A stretch of DNA of 64,000 bases from positions 20,769,563-20,833,562 of the forward strand of contig NC_079971.1 in the NCBI RefSeq assembly GCF_029852145.1, given 5' to 3'. A program made the position numbers and the translations under genes. The stretch is from Microplitis mediator. Lineage: Eukaryota; Arthropoda; Insecta; Hymenoptera; Braconidae. Under the pieces are notes generated by a model. It made no database searches. It was not told where the DNA came from and was given only the letters and a program-made list of their open reading frames with translations. Below are positions 25,387 through 36,460 of this stretch, piece by piece (positions within the stretch are counted from its first letter, which is position 1; each line of letters begins with the position of its first letter).

Positions 25387-25883
25387 GGCGAGAAGGGGGC
25401 AGAGTGGGCCCCTTAAGAAAAATAATAATAATATCATTAATTTTTTTTACGGGTTTACTTCTTTTTAGACCCTTGATACTTATTTTTACTTCATTATGCT
25501 GCGTCCATGAAAATTGAAAAATCGAATATTAGGGGCAAAGTGGGCCCTCCAAAAAATTTCGGATTTGATATTTTTTATTCTTTTCACGTGTGATATTTGC
25601 AAATAACTATAAAACAATTGTATTTTAATAATATAAAAGTCATTTTAATAGTCTGCTGCGATACAACTTTAAAACGTAATTTTATTATCTTTAACTTTCT
25701 TAATAAATTATATTTAATGAAGAGTTTTGGAGGTCTATTTTAGCCCTCATTATAAAAGAAATTTCGATAAGCTTATCCGTCCGAATTTATTGACGTATAT
25801 AAAATTTTGAGGGGCCCACTTTGCCCCCATATTTTTTGAAGTTTTGAAAATTATAGTGGGGCCTACTTTGCCCCTTCCTCCCC
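25387..25883 (+). mobile_element. G-rich-ended element family A, copy 2
   Basis: 497 bp, with ends GGCGAGAAGGGGGCAGAG and inverse of GGGGAGGAAGGGGCAAAG, flanked by TA (25385-25386, 25884-25885). Four copies of a GGGGCAAAGTGGGCC-like word occur, two pointing in from each side (about 25398, 25533, 25813, 25860). It is inserted exactly at the junction of the K1 tandem units. Confidence 0.85.
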
Positions 25884-25885
25884 TA

Positions 25886-26079
25886 TTTAGTCTGTTTTCA
25901 ATCGCTTTTAGATTAAAAACAGTCATTTTTGTTATAATTATTAGCCTATGTTCATTTGTTTTTAGGACAAAAACAGACTTTTTTTTACTATAATTTTGAA
26001 TCTACTTTTGAGTCGCCTTTAGATAAAAAATATGACTTTTTACAAATATAAATAACAATAATAATAATCTAGATTTATA
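25886..26079 (+). repeat. Second unit of the K1 internal tandem duplication (uninterrupted)
   Basis: Same sequence as the first unit but lacking B1, so it serves as the pre-insertion allele for B1. Confidence 0.8.
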
Positions 26080-28815
26080 AATTTATTTCAATTTTCTTGA
26101 CATTCGAAACATGCTAATGCGCTTTCGTATTAAGATGTCACGAGAATTTCGATGGTTTCTAATGCCAAAATATTTTTAGATTTTATCCAGTAAATAAGAA
26201 AAATTTCTTGACATTTCAAGAGTAATTTTATTACTTTTATTCAATCTTATAAATATTCAGTCAAGACAACTAAAAAATAAAGTTGTCAAACTTTCATTAA
26301 CTGCCGACATTTTTAAACAAAAGACACTAAGCAAATGGTAACCAAAACATAATCAATTTTAGAACTTTGAATATTTTTTATAAATACTGTCCATAAATAA
26401 AAATATTACAAGTCCATGATTTAATCTAGTTTCGTCCTCGCATATTTTCAGAACTAAAATTTTTCCAAGTTCAAGAATTAATCCAGTTCTGTCTGCCGTA
26501 ACGCGATTGTTTTTTAAAACAACAGATCAAAATCAGCTCAAAATTTTTATAAAAGATCAAAAACATCAACTAGTTCAAATACAGACCCATTAGTCCAAAT
26601 GGTCCAGTTAGACTAAAATCAGATCTAATTTTTCTACCCAGGCATATAACAAAATTTTGATAGCCAATTTAATTGAATGACAACAGACGATTTATAATTT
26701 TGAATCTTAAACGAAATTGGAGAGCTAGATTAAACAATCAGTCTTCCGTATTATCATTTCTGCTGAAAATCCCAGTAAGGTCTTCGCGATCTACCCGCGG
26801 ACGAAAATAGACCCTCTATATATCAACTGAATCTATTCTCTGTTTGATGAGTATAAACTGCCACCGACTGCTGCAAGTTAGAACAAACTCTCCCCCTCTA
26901 AAACGTCGTATCCAACATCAGTGTCTGTTCCTCTTTTGCAGTTATACCAAATCCAGTGCTCTTGCAATCCAACATCCAACATCCAACTCTCCCTCTTTCC
27001 CTCACTCATACATTTCTATATACATCTCTACCTTTGGTATCCTCCGCAGTCGTGTAATAACATCGCATCCAAAAGTTTTCATCGTTTGAATTTCTAAAAT
27101 CCGCCTGGAAATCCTTTACTGCTTATCCAAACTCAATGTATATCTCATTAGAAATACATTAATATAATATATATTTACGTATTTATTTTAAATCCGTTTT
27201 AAACAAACAAACTTTTATCATCAAAAGCTAATTAGGATTTTCAGGGAACTGGAAAAAGCTTCAATGGATTTTACAGTTCCATAATATAATGACGGAGGAT
27301 TATTTGTATGATGTTTTGAGACTATTATATATTCTAAGAAGTTGGTAGCTTGTGTTTAAGTTATGTATTTTTTTTTGGAGGTTATGCATCTTCAAGTTTC
27401 CCAAGCTCAAGAAGTGCTGAGCTAAGACCCACCAAGGGTTGACGAGGTCGAGAAGGTATAGAGCTGCAAATAAGGAGCTAGAGAAGGTGGAAAAGGGGGA
27501 GGAAAAGGGGGTGGCATCGTCGACTCATGAATATTCATTTCTTGCTAGTTTCTTACGGGCCGTAGGCAAACGACTGGTATGAGGGTGAGAAGAAGTGCTG
27601 CTTGCTCTACTGGCTTCACTGGGTAGTTTCAGGCGTCGTGAGAAAGAGAATTGGAAAGAGAAATATATATACATATATATAGAGATATAGGTGTGCGAAT
27701 GTGTGTATGTATGTGTAATGAGAGAACGAACCCCCGTTCTTGGAAGGGGTTTTACTTTTAACGACATAGTGGGGGATTTGGATCAATGCCGAGACCACGC
27801 CCTCTACGTCTTACATCCTACCCCTGAGGCTTTTCCTTTGCTTTTCCACCTCTGCTTCACCCTTCTTATATTTATAAAATAATAAATTTGAATAAATAAA
27901 AGGCAATATTTTGTTATCTTTGGCAGTAAATCAAAATTATTTTAGGAACGGGGATCGAGTTGTTGGAATAGAAGCTTACAGGAGATTTTAATGATGAGGG
28001 ATATTATTTTATGGGACTAAGAATTTCCTGGGATAATTTTGGACGAGAGAAAGCTATTTCTCATCATGTCTCATCAAGACATGGAATTTCGTCACATTTA
28101 ACAGGCGACTCATGTTGAGTTCTCTTACTTATGCCTTTACTTACTCCTCGAAACCCCGTCTTCATATATACCGGCATATATATCATCCTACCCAATGCCC
28201 GTAGGCTGTTCTTCAAACCAAATGTATCTTCAGTCTGCGGCTAATTATAATTTGCTGTTTCGACAATTCATAAATTCATTTTATTTATCTTCAATTATAT
28301 ATTTAAGAGTAAACTTTGATAATTGTTTCAGATGGCGACGTGTTATGCTCAAAGTTGGACTAAGGAAGTGAAGGTGATTTGTGATTGCCAAGTGAAAGGG
28401 TCACAACAAGTAAATGGTAACTCGGTCAATCGGTCGAGTATTAATTTGCTCGAATGGTCAATGCCTCGAGTTAGTTGTGTGTAAAGCTGTTCCAGTTGAG
28501 AGATCAATAGCAAAAGAGCACGTCGACCCTATCATCACCAAGGATACCGTCGTAGTTGTAGTCGTAGTCGTGCATCAAGGTCATTCATAGTCTCTTGAGA
28601 ACTATTGAAATCGATACATCGATTTGCGGCATTACAAATTAACTTGCTCATAACTATATGTATAAATGTCTGTCTAATCTTAACTATTTATTTCCGGCCA
28701 AATATATTCATGTCATTGAACCCAATTATCCCGTTCCCAAGCTCGAAATTCGGATTTTTTTTTTTTCATCCCTCAAATAAAATGTGTTCTTCCACAACTT
28801 ATTCATGTTTTAGTG

Positions 28816-29103
28816 ACTAGAGCTTGTATTTTTGTGTAAATAAACGAAATATACAATAAAAGTTATCAAAAGTTTGATACAAAAAAAGTTTTCTTTGTTA
28901 CAACTGCTAATTACATCCAAAAAATACATTTTAATTTACATAGTTTAAATTATTAATTAACTAGAGCATGTATTTTCATGCAAATGAATTATGTGCACAG
29001 TAAAAATTTCAAAAAGTTTCATTAAAAAAAACTTTTCTTTGTTACATCTGAAAATTAATCGAAAAAATCGACGTTTTTTCAGTTTAAAAGTAATTTTAAT
29101 AAT
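28816..29103 (+). repeat. Imperfect tandem duplication, 144-bp period
   Basis: ACTAGAGCTTGTATTTTTGT at 28816 recurs as ACTAGAGCATGTATTTTCAT at 28960, and both units contain the TTTTCTTTGTTACA box (about 28891 and 29034). Units are diverged, so the duplication is old. Confidence 0.65.
28978..28985 (+). promoter_or_regulatory. Consensus POU octamer ATGCAAAT
   Basis: Exact octamer in the second unit of the 144-bp tandem repeat, followed by GAATTA. Known as a POU-domain site in animals; with a single 8-mer match, function here is only possible. Confidence 0.2.
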
Positions 29104-29756
29104 AAATAAACGGTTTTTATCATAAATATAAGTCCTGGCATCCAGGATACACCTTTTATATGAGTTATTGTCTTGGCCGCCAGAGCGCAGCACCCAGCAC
29201 TCAAGGATTTATTTTCATTATTCCTCATATAGAGTACCAGTGGTGACGCACACTCGATGCGTTTGAAAACTCGGAAGCATGAGCAGCCCTTCGCTCGGGG
29301 TAAACTCTTTTTACCAGCAGCGGATCAACTCGGATGATAACTTCTTAAAATAAGCAGATGTTGGAACATAAGATGTTGGTTCACTTTAAAAATTACCAAC
29401 TTCTGCTTTAAGAGTTTTTATCAAAAGGATCACTGTTGAAATTCGTTGATAAATAAACCATCAACTTTTTTGGAAATAGAAACAATAAAGGGGTAAATTT
29501 ATCTAAGGATGGATTTAATTTAATTAGTGATAGCAAAATATTAATAATAGATAAAAGTAATATCTTGTAAGCCCGTAGACATGTTAAATAATGTAGATAG
29601 TATTAGTAACAATGTACGATGGCAGATCTGGGAGCAAGAGCCTAAGGCAACCCTTAGGAAACGTAATTAATATTTATCCCACCCACTGGTTCAAGGAAGC
29701 GCCGACCGAAATGTCTTGTAGGTTCTCAGTTTCTCACTCTCTCAATATTTAGCTGG

Positions 29757-29800
29757 AGCTGGGGCTGGTGCTGGTGCTGGTACTGGTTCGGGGGCTGGTG
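29757..29800. repeat. GGTGCT/GGGGCTGGT low-complexity tract
   Basis: Six-base units GGTGCT with variants; reads as Ala-Pro or Ser-Thr repeats in the minus-strand frames. Confidence 0.8.
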
Positions 29801-30526
29801 AAAATCCCAATGCTCCTTGTAAAATGTAATATCTGAGGAAACGGCCGGGTTCCTTTACCTTGGCACTCCCAACTCCTTGGAATGGTGAAAGGAGGCATTG
29901 GTTGGGGAAGCGAACGACGGTCTGGTAACGAGGACGTTGTAACCCCAGGGTGGCGTATAAAGACGCGTACCGTAGAAATAGAGAAAGGATACAGCAGGAG
30001 TATGAAGGGACCAGCAGAGAAGTGGTGGAAAATCCTAGCGCAGACTGCGGGTTTTGAGGAAGGAGCAAAAGCATCATCATAAGCAAGAGTAAGAGGGTGG
30101 AGGACAAGTCTCGAGAAGCTCAAGGATACAGGGGCTGGTTTCAAGTATAACTTGTAGGCTAGGGTGGGAAATATCTCCTCTTTGCTGGCATCACTACGAA
30201 AAGCTAGACGTCAGAGAAAGAGAGAAAGCCCTAACCCTGTTTTCCCAGGGTTTTGCTTGCTCTCTTATAGGGGGCGGCGTCAAGACGCTGCGGGTCCGCC
30301 AATCCGCGACGAACCCAACGACCTAACCATGCGCCGATTCGTCAGTTACTGTTTCTTAAAGCCTTGCCTTGGTTGGAGAGTGGAAAAATAACGTAAAAAT
30401 TTTACCGAGTGAGAAATACTGGCGCCCTATTGGCTCGCGGCATTGCTTCCTCTTCCTAGAGTGTCACTACTTTTCTTGACTTTTATGCGCGACATTCGGT
30501 GGATGCTTTGCTTATATCTCAGCACG

Positions 30527-30534
30527 ATTTGCAT
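30527..30534 (-). promoter_or_regulatory. Consensus POU octamer (ATTTGCAT on the plus strand)
   Basis: Exact inverse octamer in a GC-richer stretch that also has CCAAT-type boxes at about 30428 (inverse, ATTGG) and 30551. Weak support as a regulatory site. Confidence 0.2.
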
Positions 30535-31074
30535 GCTGACTTTAAGGAGCCAATGGAAGCGTTCTCAACCGTTAGACGCGTAACTCAAGAAAATCGATAA
30601 GGCGATGCCTGTGGTGGCTCTCAGAATACACTACTTCGGTCAAGGAACTTTATTATCCACGGACTTTAGGTGGTTTTTTCCGCTAGGGAGGGTTTCAATG
30701 CACTTATTGATGGAAATTTTCCGAGGGGAGACTTGGGTTATTAATTAATGCGGTTTTTAGAGGGTGGTTCTAGATTTTTTGTGTAAAAAAATTGATGAGC
30801 TCGGGATTAAGATTGAGATTTCGCTGTTTGGGGAAAGGATTTGTATGTTTTATTTTTAGGATACGCCAACAATTTAGTCCTGGAGTTTTGCAATTCGATA
30901 AATAATTACAGGGATTTATTTTAGTGAACTTCGAAATAATAATAGGTAATCAAATATATTTTCAGTGTTTATTGTTTCAGTAGAGGGCTGAGTTGTTTTT
31001 TATTCATTTAAAAATAGATTTAAAGAGTTTCCTAAAAATTAAGAGAAAAATTCAGGAAAATGCTCGAATTTTTA

Positions 31075-31257
31075 CACGGAAAAAATGGATTTTTTGGTGC
31101 AAGAAATATTTTGCAGTACAAATTGAAGACAAAAATTTTTCTGTCGCCCGAAAATTTTTGTTTGACTCAAGAAAATGTTTTATTTTTAATTGTAATGCAA
31201 AAAATTTCTTGAGGCGAGTAAAAATTTTTTCCAGATAAAAATTTTTTTTTTTTTGTG
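31075..31257. mobile_element. MITE family F, copy 2 (TA target site)
   Basis: 183 bp, CACGGAAAAAATGG at the left and an inverted A/T-rich end finishing GTG, with TA at 31073-31074 and 31258-31259. Shares TTTTGCAGTACAAATTGAAG and TTGTAATGCAAAAAATTTC with F1 and F3. No coding capacity. Confidence 0.8.
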
Positions 31258-31259
31258 TA

Positions 31260-32008
31260 CGCATGCATGAAAAAGTTTTTTTAGAAATTTTTTAAAGTAA
31301 AAAATTAAAGAGATTGTAATTAAGAAGTAAGTTTATTCTGAAGTTCAATTATTATATTAATAATGAGTAAAATATGTTTATAAATAAATGTCAAAATAAT
31401 GAATTTCACCGAAGATTTATTTTAATTTAAATTAAGATAACTTGTAAACTATCGAGTTTACGAAAAAATATGTCGAATACTTTTTTGTAGGAAATTCAAT
31501 TTTCTATAAAATTGTTCATGTATCATTTTATCGTATCTCTGATAGTTTAGCCAGAATTTTAATTCAAAATAACCAGCGCGGAAAATCGAGAAAAAAAGCC
31601 GTGAAAATTTTACTTTGAATTGAAGTTGCGGCAAACTATTGAGAGACGACGAAAATATTTGAATGTAATTTTGTAGGAATTTTAATTTTCTACGAAAAAA
31701 AGATTGAATTACTTTTTAAGTAAAGTCGATTGGTCAGAAGTCGTTTTAATTGTAAGTAACGCCGAAAAAATTGATAACATTAAATATTAGATAATTTTAT
31801 TTCGATAAGAAATAATCTTTAAATAATTAACGAAATGTACTTCTAATGTCTCGAGTATAAATTATAAATGACCTATCATATTTATAACAGTGGAAATATT
31901 ATTATCATAGTATAATATTAAAATTAATAGTTACAAGAGGAATTTATTTATATAATTTGCAACGCGACTCTATTATCGGATACATATGGCGTTAATTTGA
32001 ATCATATA
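31260..32008. other. AT-rich region without recognisable features
   Basis: Very AT-rich unassigned DNA. A phrase TGTAGGAAATTCAATTTTCT near 31486 has a relative near 31673, hinting at an old internal duplication. No gene. Confidence 0.35.
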
Positions 32009-32690
32009 GGGGAAAGGGGGGTAAAACGGGGTACTCCTAAAATTTTAAAAAGAAAATTCATATTTTTTAAAGTGTTTTTTACTTTCCAAAATCACTTTTG
32101 TAAATATAGGGGAAGGGGGGGGCAAAAGGGGGTAGGGTAGGCAAAACGGGGTACCCCCAAAATTTGATAAAAAAAAATTTTGTATTTTAAATGGTTTTTC
32201 AACATTCCAAAATCACTTCGGTAAATATAATTAAGTGTTACTTTGAATTTTTTTTGGTAAACTTTTTCAAAAATCAATTGTCAGTTGAAAAATATTAATG
32301 ACGTTTGTTTTATGATAAAAACTATTAAAAATTTTTTTTCTTCTTTTGTCTCCAATAAAAATGTAAAATATAATTTTTCTTCATGTAAATTACTTACAAA
32401 AAAATTCAACCAAATCAAATTCGTTGAAAATCCAGAAATTTTTTTTTTACCTTTTTAAGGGGTATCCCACTTTGCCCGCGGAAATGAAAAATTTTTTTTT
32501 TCAACGGTAACTGAAAATTTCTTCTATTTACTTTGAATATCATTAAAAAAAAAAAAAGATTTAGCGTATTTGAGTCCTCGAAAACTTGGTATTTCCTTAA
32601 GAACCCGCTTTTGCCCCTCCCTCCCCTAATTGAGTATTATTTTAAATTTTTTTCACTGTTTCCGAAAAATTTGCAAAAAAATAGTATAAG
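32009..32690 (-). mobile_element. Family B, copy 3, interrupted by B2
   Basis: Starts GGGGAAAGGGGGGTAAAACG after a TA. Its first about 100 bp match the end of B copies through CAAAATCACTTTTGTAAATA. B2 follows, and then the B sequence resumes as ATTGAGTATTATTTTAAATT after 32628, exactly where B1 (read in reverse) has ATTGAGCATTATTTTGAATT. After about 32680 the match fades, so this copy is decayed or truncated at its far end. Confidence 0.75.
32109..32626 (-). mobile_element. Family B, copy 2, inserted inside another B copy
   Basis: 518 bp and reverse-oriented relative to B1: its right end, read inversely, gives GGGGAGGGAGGGGCAAAAGC, then the box CCAAGTTTTCGAGGACTCAA shared with B1. TA flanks at 32107-32108 and 32627-32628. 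Its host copy B3 supplies the flanks, and B1 shows the empty site, so target duplication is TA. Confidence 0.85.
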
Positions 32691-32811
32691 AAATCGATAT
32701 GATTTTTTTTCTTATCAATTTACAATAAAAGAACTCCAGTGTCAAATATTACTTCAGATCTATTTCAATAATCGACTGTAAAATATTTACAATTTTTTGA
32801 ATTTCGAAATC

Positions 32812-32944
32812 ACTCAGCTGAAAAAGCAAATTCCCTATTTACTCCGTATGCAGATTGATTTTATTTTAACTCCGGAACTTCGAGTGATGGAGTGATTTTG
32901 AATTTAAATGAAATCCGCAATCACTCCCAATTTTTTTACAGTGC
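32812..32944. repeat. Dispersed repeat family H, copy 2
   Basis: Shares TTTACTCC, ACTCCGGAACTTCG and the closing CAATCACTCCCAATTTTT with H1. Ends are not sharply defined. Confidence 0.5.
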
Positions 32945-33002
32945 AGCTGGTAAAAATTTCTAAAAAAAAAAAATTTGATCTTTATAAAAATTACAATGAG
33001 CA

Positions 33003-33807
33003 TGGGCGGAGAGAATTTTATAGTAAAAGTTATCATCTACTTATAGTAAAATTTTAAAACTGAATTCGATAGTAGAGAATATCATTTAAATTATCAGATA
33101 AACAATCTGAGTTGTAGTATCTACCAACTAGATGACAAAATCTACAAATATTGATGATATTCAGAAATTACAACTTTTATTATCTTAACTAATTATAACT
33201 GTTATCAACATCGTAATTCTTAATAACCTGATGGCAATAGTTACCATCAGCCCAAATAATAATTACTATCTAAACTAATAAAGAATTTAAATATCGGCGT
33301 TACAGTCCGAAGCTTGTCTACATGTAATTTTCTCTTTGTTTAACTGTGGATGTGATGAATTTCACTTAATACTCGGATGATTGCTATTTTGATGATCAAA
33401 CCCAATCATTTAAAGTTATCAATAACAGCTCCAATATTTGGGAAAGTGTTATTATATTCGGACTTAAACGATTGTATTGTTACTTATTTTAATTATTTAA
33501 AGGCCAAAATGGACATGGCTAAAATATGGACATAAATAAAGGATTAAAATTTATATAAATTTATCCTATTTTTTGTTTAAGAATTTTTCCAACCTTGAAT
33601 GGTAACAGTTACCATCTTCGATTGTCCCAATTATAATCTTTAATAGTTACAATTAGCATCCGATAGTTATCGTCCCCACCATCAATTGTTTCTGTTATGA
33701 TTCTTAATAATAAAATTAATTATTTAACCACTGAAAAATTTTCCTACTATTTTAAATGGTCGAATTTCAAAATTTACTATCGTAGATAGCATAAAATTTT
33801 CTCTGTC
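33003..33807 (+). mobile_element. G element, copy 1
   Basis: About 805 bp. Left end GGGCGGAGAGAATTTTATAG and right end GCATAAAATTTTCTCTGTC are inverted repeats; TA follows at 33808-33809. The interior carries repeated GTTACCATC/GATGGTAAC motifs. It aligns with 36461-37455 in reverse. No coding capacity. Confidence 0.8.
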
Positions 33808-33895
33808 TATATTCTGTTCGATGAACTCAAAAAATTTCTCTAGTATCAGTAGTTTTTACCATAATTTCATTCAGTCCTCATCATGCTGCTACTTA

Positions 33896-34116
33896 AGTCG
33901 CACGTTGGGTTTTATTTTCACGTTGGGATTTCCTACTTAGGCCCCACTTATTAGGACCCAGTTGGGAAATACTGACCATGAATTATTTTATGTTTGTTTA
34001 GGATTTCCCGATTGGGTTGTGTTTGGGACCTCATTTCCCTCTTGGGAATGCCCCGTTGGGACCCAATTTGGTCCAGATACATACACTGGGCGATCCCAAA
34101 GTAATTTCTAGTCGGA
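33896..34116. mobile_element. 221-bp element with TTA target duplication
   Basis: Absent from the opposite arm of IR-2, where the sequence reads straight through as CTGCTACTTACTAAATTT (in reverse). Here TTA occurs at both sides (33893-33895 and 34117-34119). The body contains many GTTGGGA/TCCCAA motifs in both orientations and ends AGTCGCAC...AGTCGGA. A three-base TWA target is typical of PIF/Harbinger elements, so this may be a Harbinger-type MITE, though the terminal repeats are weak. Confidence 0.75.
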
Positions 34117-34171
34117 TTACTAAATTTTCCCAAAAATTTTATGTAAAAAATACCGTTAAATTCTTTGTGTA

Positions 34172-35023
34172 CATGAAAAGAAAATTATGGGAAGTTTTGC
34201 TATGCATTATGGGAATGGTTCCCATAATGATATGGGAATAGTTTCCATATTATTATGGGAACCATTCCCATAATGGTATGGGAATAGATCCTATACCAAT
34301 ATGGGATCCATTCCCATAATATCATAAAAATTTTTTTTGCAAAATAGTGTAGAAATTTCCCTCATGATATGGAGAGATTCGAATGAAGCTTCTTTGACGC
34401 TAAATTTGTTGAAAATCAACGTTTTTGTCAATTAAAAATTTTTTTTTCAACGTTTGAATTTTTGTTTTTATATTTAATAATATTTCTGTGTATTGTAGAA
34501 GTGATTACCACACTTATCTTTAAATTAATTTTTTCATGATAGTATGGGAACCATTCCCATAATATTATAAGAATGGTTCCTATAACAGTATGGGAACTAT
34601 TCCCATAATATTATAGGAATGGTTCCCATAATGGTATAGAAACTATTCCAATAGCATTATGGAAACCATTCCTATAATTTTATGGGAATAGTTCCCATAA
34701 TATTATAGGAACCATTCCTATAATGTCATGGGAATGGTTCCTATAATTTATAGGAATAATTCCTATAATTTATAGGAATAATTCCTATAATTTATAGGAA
34801 TAATTCCTATAATTTATAGGAATAATTCCTATAATTTATAGGAACCATTCCTATAACGTTATGGGTATCATTCCCATAATTGTAGGAACTATTCCTATAA
34901 TTATGGGAAACATTCCTCTAATTAGAGGAACTGCTCCCATAATTTATGGTCGTAATTCCTATGATGGTATAGGAAAAAATTTCACAAAATTATGGGAACA
35001 GTTTCCATAATTTTTTCTCCGTG
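34172..35023. mobile_element. Element M: dense TTATGGGAA/TTCCCATAA palindrome array, TA target
   Basis: 852 bp absent from the other IR-2 arm, which reads TTGTGTACCAAAG across the site; TA is at 34170-34171 and 35024-35025. Ends CATGAAAAGAAAATTATGG and the inverse of CACGGAGAAAAAATTATGG are inverted repeats. Most of its length is made of TTATGGGAA and TTCCCATAA (or TATAGGAA/TTCCTATA) in alternating orientation, except a spacer at about 34330-34540. No protein. Confidence 0.85.
34760..34850. repeat. 22-bp tandem palindromic repeat inside M
   Basis: TTCCTATAATTTATAGGAAT plus AA repeats with exact 22-bp spacing from 34760, 34782, 34804 and 34826. Each unit is itself a palindrome. Confidence 0.9.
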
Positions 35024-35047
35024 TACCAAAGAAACTAAAAAACCCAC

Positions 35048-36096
35048 CCCTATAACTCTTTCATTCTCACTTATTACAGTTACAAAACAACATTTTTATT
35101 AAATAATTATTGAATCTCTTAAACACAGAACTATTTAATCAGCAAGTCAGATGCAAACGCGTCAGCATGTAGACAGTTCAAAGCAGTCTAATTATCGTAG
35201 GGCACGAAATTACGTATTCGAACTGACGTCATATACATTCGAGTAGATTCTAGTAGAGTAGTAGCGGATTCTGCATAGCATTGCAGAGCATTGCCGAGTA
35301 CTCGGCGAGTATTCCAAAGCGTAGTGGGTTCTTTCGAATGGTAATCGCGAGGGTGGTAACTCTCTGCACGGTTAGAAGACCTTCCAAGTAAAGGAACTTA
35401 GTGGTAGCGAAGGTAAACGATGGTGTACGCCTTTAGAGTTGTTGAATAAAGCCCACGAGACAGAGCAATCTAAGAAACTCAGAGCGCGAGAGAGATAACT
35501 CTGCTTTCGTGATACATTAACGTCAATTTCCATCTCAGCTCTCAAGAAACTTACTTCCAAGTCTAACTTATATACATATATATGTGCATTGAGTTGAGCG
35601 AAGGAAAGCTCCAGACCGCTGTTAGCAGCCTCAGGAGACGCCTCTTTCCTACACTCGCATTATTAATGTTACGAGACACGTGAACGCGATAGAGCTAGAA
35701 CAGCGAGGAGTTCTAATATATGATGATGAGCATCGCGGAGCTTCGCGTTATAGAGAGTTGGTGAGGGATGAAGAAGGAAGAGGGGAAGAGGGAGAGACTG
35801 CTAGAGGAAATGAGCAAGAGGGTGTTGGCTTTGTTGACGTTACAGAGTGTGAGATTCGGAGGCTGCTAAATCCACCCGCTCTGGTTCTTCGCCACCCACT
35901 ACCCGCCACCCCCACACTGACGCTTTTGTCACACTTGTACACTAATTATGCCACTAAGTTTTGGAAATAATCACGTTTTGTATATTTTAATTTGGAGGTT
36001 TTTAGTTTTTAATATCGTAGGTGAATTATTTTTACCAGAAAATGTGGATTATTGTATATTGAATATATATGCTGACAGGAATTTATACACGGAAAA
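35048..36096. other. Loop of IR-2, moderate GC, no gene recognised
   Basis: Resembles the unique blocks elsewhere: GA-rich tracts (35485-35500, 35770-35800), a TATATA cluster at about 35573, and a 96-codon plus-strand frame (35680-35970) rich in Glu and Arg with no recognisable domain. May be host DNA between inverted elements. Confidence 0.4.
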
Positions 36097-36298
36097 AATT
36101 TAATTATACTATCTATGATACGAAATTTTGAATTTCAACCATTTGAAACGGTAGGAAAATTTTTCAGTGGTAAAATATTTAGTCTTACCATCGAGAATGA
36201 TGACAGTAACAATTGATGGCAGTGGCGATTACTATCGAAGATGCTAATTGTAACTATTAAAGATTATAATTGGGACAATCGTAGACGGTAACTGTTGT
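36097..36298 (-). mobile_element. Partial G element, copy 3
   Basis: Starts CACGGAAAAAATTTAATT after a TA (36095-36096) and follows the G sequence (AACCATTTGAAACGGTAGG, TTTTTCAGTGGTAAAAT, GTAACAATTGATGG) for about 200 bp, then stops at the edge of IR-2. The rest of the element is missing. Confidence 0.7.
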
Positions 36299-36460
36299 GG
36301 GGTGGATTTTTTAGTTTCTTTGGTACACAAAGAATTTTATGGTATTTTTTACAGAGAGTTTTTGGGAAAATTTAGTAAGTAGCAGCATGAGGACTGAATG
36401 AAATTATGGTAAAAATTACTGACACCATGGAAATGTTTCGAGTGCATCGAACAGAATATA

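Larger units (their letters stand above)
24627..26634 (+). mobile_element. K element, copy 1, carrying B1 and A2
   Basis: Ends GAAAAATTAGGTCTG and the inverse of CAGATCTAATTTTTC are inverted repeats. The interior has a tandem duplication of about 190 bp (24727-25386 without B1, and 25886-26079). B1 lies inside the first unit and A2 at the junction of the units. Removing both gives an element of roughly 1.04 kb. No ORF of transposase type. Confidence 0.75.
26635..31072. other. Moderate-GC block, no gene recognised
   Basis: Holds GA/CT tracts (27450-27500, 27648-27670), a TATATA cluster near 27665, the 144-bp tandem repeat at 28816-29103, a GGTGCT repeat at about 29757-29800 and a higher-GC stretch at 30170-30620. 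The overlapping 121- and 131-codon minus-strand frames at 29742-30144 start from the GGTGCT repeat (Pro-Ala or Ser-Thr runs) and are open in two frames at once, which argues for composition and against a gene. Confidence 0.4.

Noticed and set aside
29742..30144. Two overlapping 121- and 131-codon minus-strand ORFs as a proline-rich protein gene
   Set aside because: Both frames are open only because of the GGTGCT repeat and low stop density in biased sequence. No domain, no splice context.
34172..35023. CRISPR-like array (regular repeats)
   Set aside because: Units are palindromes without unique spacers, borders show a transposon insertion, and the genome is eukaryotic.
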